Shown here: positions 6,148 to 7,524 of the stretch, piece by piece | How positions within the stretch are numbered: position 1 is the first letter of the stretch | How the letters are laid out: every line of letters begins with the position of its first letter | Source: Gemmatimonadales bacterium | GTDB taxonomy: Bacteria; Gemmatimonadota; Gemmatimonadetes; Palauibacterales; Palauibacteraceae | Direction of reading: 5' to 3' | Length of the DNA stretch: 7,524 nt | Assembly: GCA_030608825.1 (NCBI GenBank) | Contig: JAUWDL010000053.1 | Coordinates: 1 to 7,524, forward strand | The notes under the pieces: model-generated | Seen by the model: only the letters and a program-made list of their open reading frames with translations | Told to the model about the DNA's origin: nothing | The model's database searches: none | Translations under genes and position numbers: made by a program

Positions 6148-6360
6148 GGAAGTGCTACAGCTGGAGGCGGCCGATGGTTTCCTGTCCGCAAACACGGGCC
6201 ATGTCGACGGGTTCTCGAGCGCCGTTTCCGGATGCGAAGCGGACTGTCTCAAGCGGCGCGCGGAGCATAGTTTAGGTGTGCGGGTATCCGTTCAATCCCG
6301 GCTGGATCGGCGATCTGTGTCGGCCGGGATTCGGGTATTTTCTTGTTCACGAGAGAAGGC
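6148..6360. other. Divergent intergenic region between rnpB and the lipoprotein gene
   Basis: About 210 bases between two divergently transcribed units, so it should contain both promoters. I see no protein gene that can be supported. Leftward, only a weak -10-like TAGCAC at 6157-6152 is correctly placed for rnpB. Rightward, TATTTT at 6336-6341 is a possible -10 but has no fitting -35. A 9-bp inverted repeat lies at 6294-6331. Confidence 0.5.
6294..6331 (+). repeat. 9-bp inverted repeat in the lipoprotein leader, followed by a T-rich stretch
   Basis: Perfect arms AATCCCGGC (6294-6302) and GCCGGGATT (6323-6331), with a 20-base spacer that itself holds GATCGGCGATC, a GATC palindrome. Downstream comes CGGGTATTTTCTTGTT, T-rich but not a clean T-run. 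It could be an operator, a leader hairpin or a weak rightward terminator, 30 bases ahead of the start codon. Confidence 0.45.
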
Positions 6361-7524
6361 ATGCGGAACGGGTGCGAAGGACCGGGCGCCGAAAGGGGTC
6401 CGGCCCGTGACAGCGGCGGCACGAAACGCTCCGGCTGGTGGCTCGGGGCGGTCGTGGCGCTGTCGCTGATCGGCTGCACCGACAGCCAGACGGCCTCGAC
6501 CCAGCCGGGGGTCGGGCCGGCGCTTCTCGAGGCCCTCTCCGCGGCCGCGGACACGGTCGAGATGGGAGCCGTGATCGATCCGTCCATCGCCGTCCGCGTC
6601 GTCGCGGCCGCGGGTGATCCGGTGGAGGGTATCCCCGTTCGATTCCTGCTCGAGTCTGGCCCCGGCCGCGTCTTCCCCAGCCTCGCGGTCTCGGACGAAG
6701 AGGGAGTGGCAGAGGCGTTCTTCGAGGCGGACGGCGTCGCGGACGAGAGTCGCGTCCGCGCGGACATCCCGAGCGCGAGCAATGTCGAGGCGGTCGGCTT
6801 CGATGTGCTCACCGTGCCATCCGCCTTCGTTCAGCTGGCTTCGGAGGAGGGCAACGGGCAGGTAGCCGAGATCGAGTCTCAGCTCCCGCTGCCGTTCGTC
6901 GTAAACGCCTCGGTGGGCGAGGGCATGCCGGTCTCGGGCATCCCGATCGCTTGGACCGTGGAGAGCGAGCTCGGCGGGCTTCGCCTCAGCGCCGACACGA
7001 CGTTCACGGATGACAAGGGCCGGGCCGAGACGCTCCTGACCCTCGGTCCGGAGACGGGCCAGGTGACGGTCGCCGCCCATGCGACGCGCACGACCGCCTC
7101 CGACACGATCCGCTTCACCGCGTCGGCGCGGGCGGTGCTGGAGACGGGAGTGATCGTGGACTTCGTGGATCCTCTGCCGCTGCAGGCGGGAGAGCAGGCA
7201 ACGATGTTCGGCGCCGGATTCAGCGCAGCGATCGAAGAGAACGAAGTTCGAGTCGAAGGGGTCATCGCCGAGATCGTGTCGGCGAGCCCCACCGAGATCG
7301 CGTTCGTCGTCCCGGCGTTCCTCGACCGCTGCCTCCCGGAGCGTGAGGTGGGAGTCCGCGCGCTCGTCCGGGGTGAGGCGAGCAACGGCCAGCTGATCCA
7401 GCTTCAGCCAGCCCAGGCCCCGGTGGATCTGGCGGTGGGCCAGGCGGCTCTCCTGCGGGGAGACGAGGCGCTGTGCGTCCAGCTTTCCCCGTCGTCCGAG
7501 CGGACCGACTTCATCTTCCACGTC
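6361..7524 (+). CDS. Secreted lipoprotein with Ig-like and IPT/TIG-like domains, partial (388 residues)
   Basis: N-terminal part of an extracytoplasmic lipoprotein; its role is not known. The frame is open from the ATG at 6361 to the window edge. A 24-residue N-region with K22 and R23 leads into the hydrophobic WWLGAVVALSLIGC, where LIGC is a lipobox and C39 the predicted lipid-anchored cysteine. Two related Ig-like domains follow (about 55-150 and 155-258), each with the Big_1/invasin-like pattern of GxPVxGIPVxF or SGIPIAWTV, a DxxGxA turn, and a final beta strand. Then comes an IPT/TIG-like domain (about 261-347, VDFVDPLPLQAGEQATMFGAGFS). C324 and C372 could form a disulfide. The C-terminal part, which might carry the functional domain, lies outside. 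GAGAAGG ends one base before the ATG, unusually close, and no better in-frame start exists (a TTG at 6343 has no ribosome site). Codon pattern is strongly coding. Confidence 0.82.
   Translation, partial: MRNGCEGPGAERGPARDSGGTKRSGWWLGAVVALSLIGCTDSQTASTQPGVGPALLEALSAAADTVEMGAVIDPSIAVRVVAAAGDPVEGIPVRFLLESGPGRVFPSLAVSDEEGVAEAFFEADGVADESRVRADIPSASNVEAVGFDVLTVPSAFVQLASEEGNGQVAEIESQLPLPFVVNASVGEGMPVSGIPIAWTVESELGGLRLSADTTFTDDKGRAETLLTLGPETGQVTVAAHATRTTASDTIRFTASARAVLETGVIVDFVDPLPLQAGEQATMFGAGFSAAIEENEVRVEGVIAEIVSASPTEIAFVVPAFLDRCLPEREVGVRALVRGEASNGQLIQLQPAQAPVDLAVGQAALLRGDEALCVQLSPSSERTDFIFHV

Noticed and set aside
6152..6180. Promoter of rnpB
   Set aside because: TAGCAC at 6157-6152 is correctly placed relative to the RNA start but matches the consensus at only three positions, and the -35 region (AAACCA) does not match. 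Too weak to call.
5748..6275. Plus-strand and minus-strand open frames of about 60-175 codons
   Set aside because: They cover the RNase P RNA gene, which is firmly identified by its conserved blocks and P1 pairing.
6292..7521. Minus-strand open frame of 409 codons
   Set aside because: It is antisense to the lipoprotein gene, which has a signal peptide, lipobox and recognisable Ig-like domains. The minus-strand frame is arginine-rich without any domain.

Overview
The window is high-GC bacterial chromosome with compact, mostly minus-strand housekeeping genes. Gene content and style (a paired M16B peptidase operon, an ECF sigma factor with a short zinc-type anti-sigma, TTG and GTG starts, a large Ig/IPT-repeat lipoprotein) would fit Gemmatimonadota or a similar Gram-negative phylum. 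That placement is an impression from the sequence, not a measured result.

Reading along the minus strand from the right: the RNase P RNA gene (rnpB, about 6147 to 5753) comes first, followed by a GC-rich hairpin and a leader carrying four TCAGCGA repeats. Two M16-family peptidase genes follow, overlapping by four bases (5639-4287 and 4290-2920). The first keeps the zinc-binding HxxEH motif and the second has lost it but keeps the R/Y pair, so they look like the two halves of one heteromeric protease. Right after their stop a clear sigma-70 type promoter (2916-2888) starts a second unit: a Nudix ADP-ribose pyrophosphatase-like gene (2848-2276), an ECF sigma factor (about 2099-1464), an intrinsic terminator (1425-1391), an anti-sigma-factor-like membrane protein (1267-713) and the start of holA, the DNA polymerase III delta subunit, which runs off the left edge (686-1).

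On the plus strand only one gene is convincing: a lipoprotein starting at 6361 and running off the right edge. It has two Ig-like domains and an IPT/TIG-like domain, and is transcribed divergently from rnpB across a roughly 210-base intergenic region containing a 9-bp inverted repeat.

No mobile element, CRISPR array, tRNA or rRNA was seen. I found no strong case for a new system. The points most worth checking are the terminator plus inverted repeat placed between the sigma and anti-sigma genes, the complementary loss of active-site residues in the M16 pair, and the repeats and hairpins in the two leaders beside rnpB.
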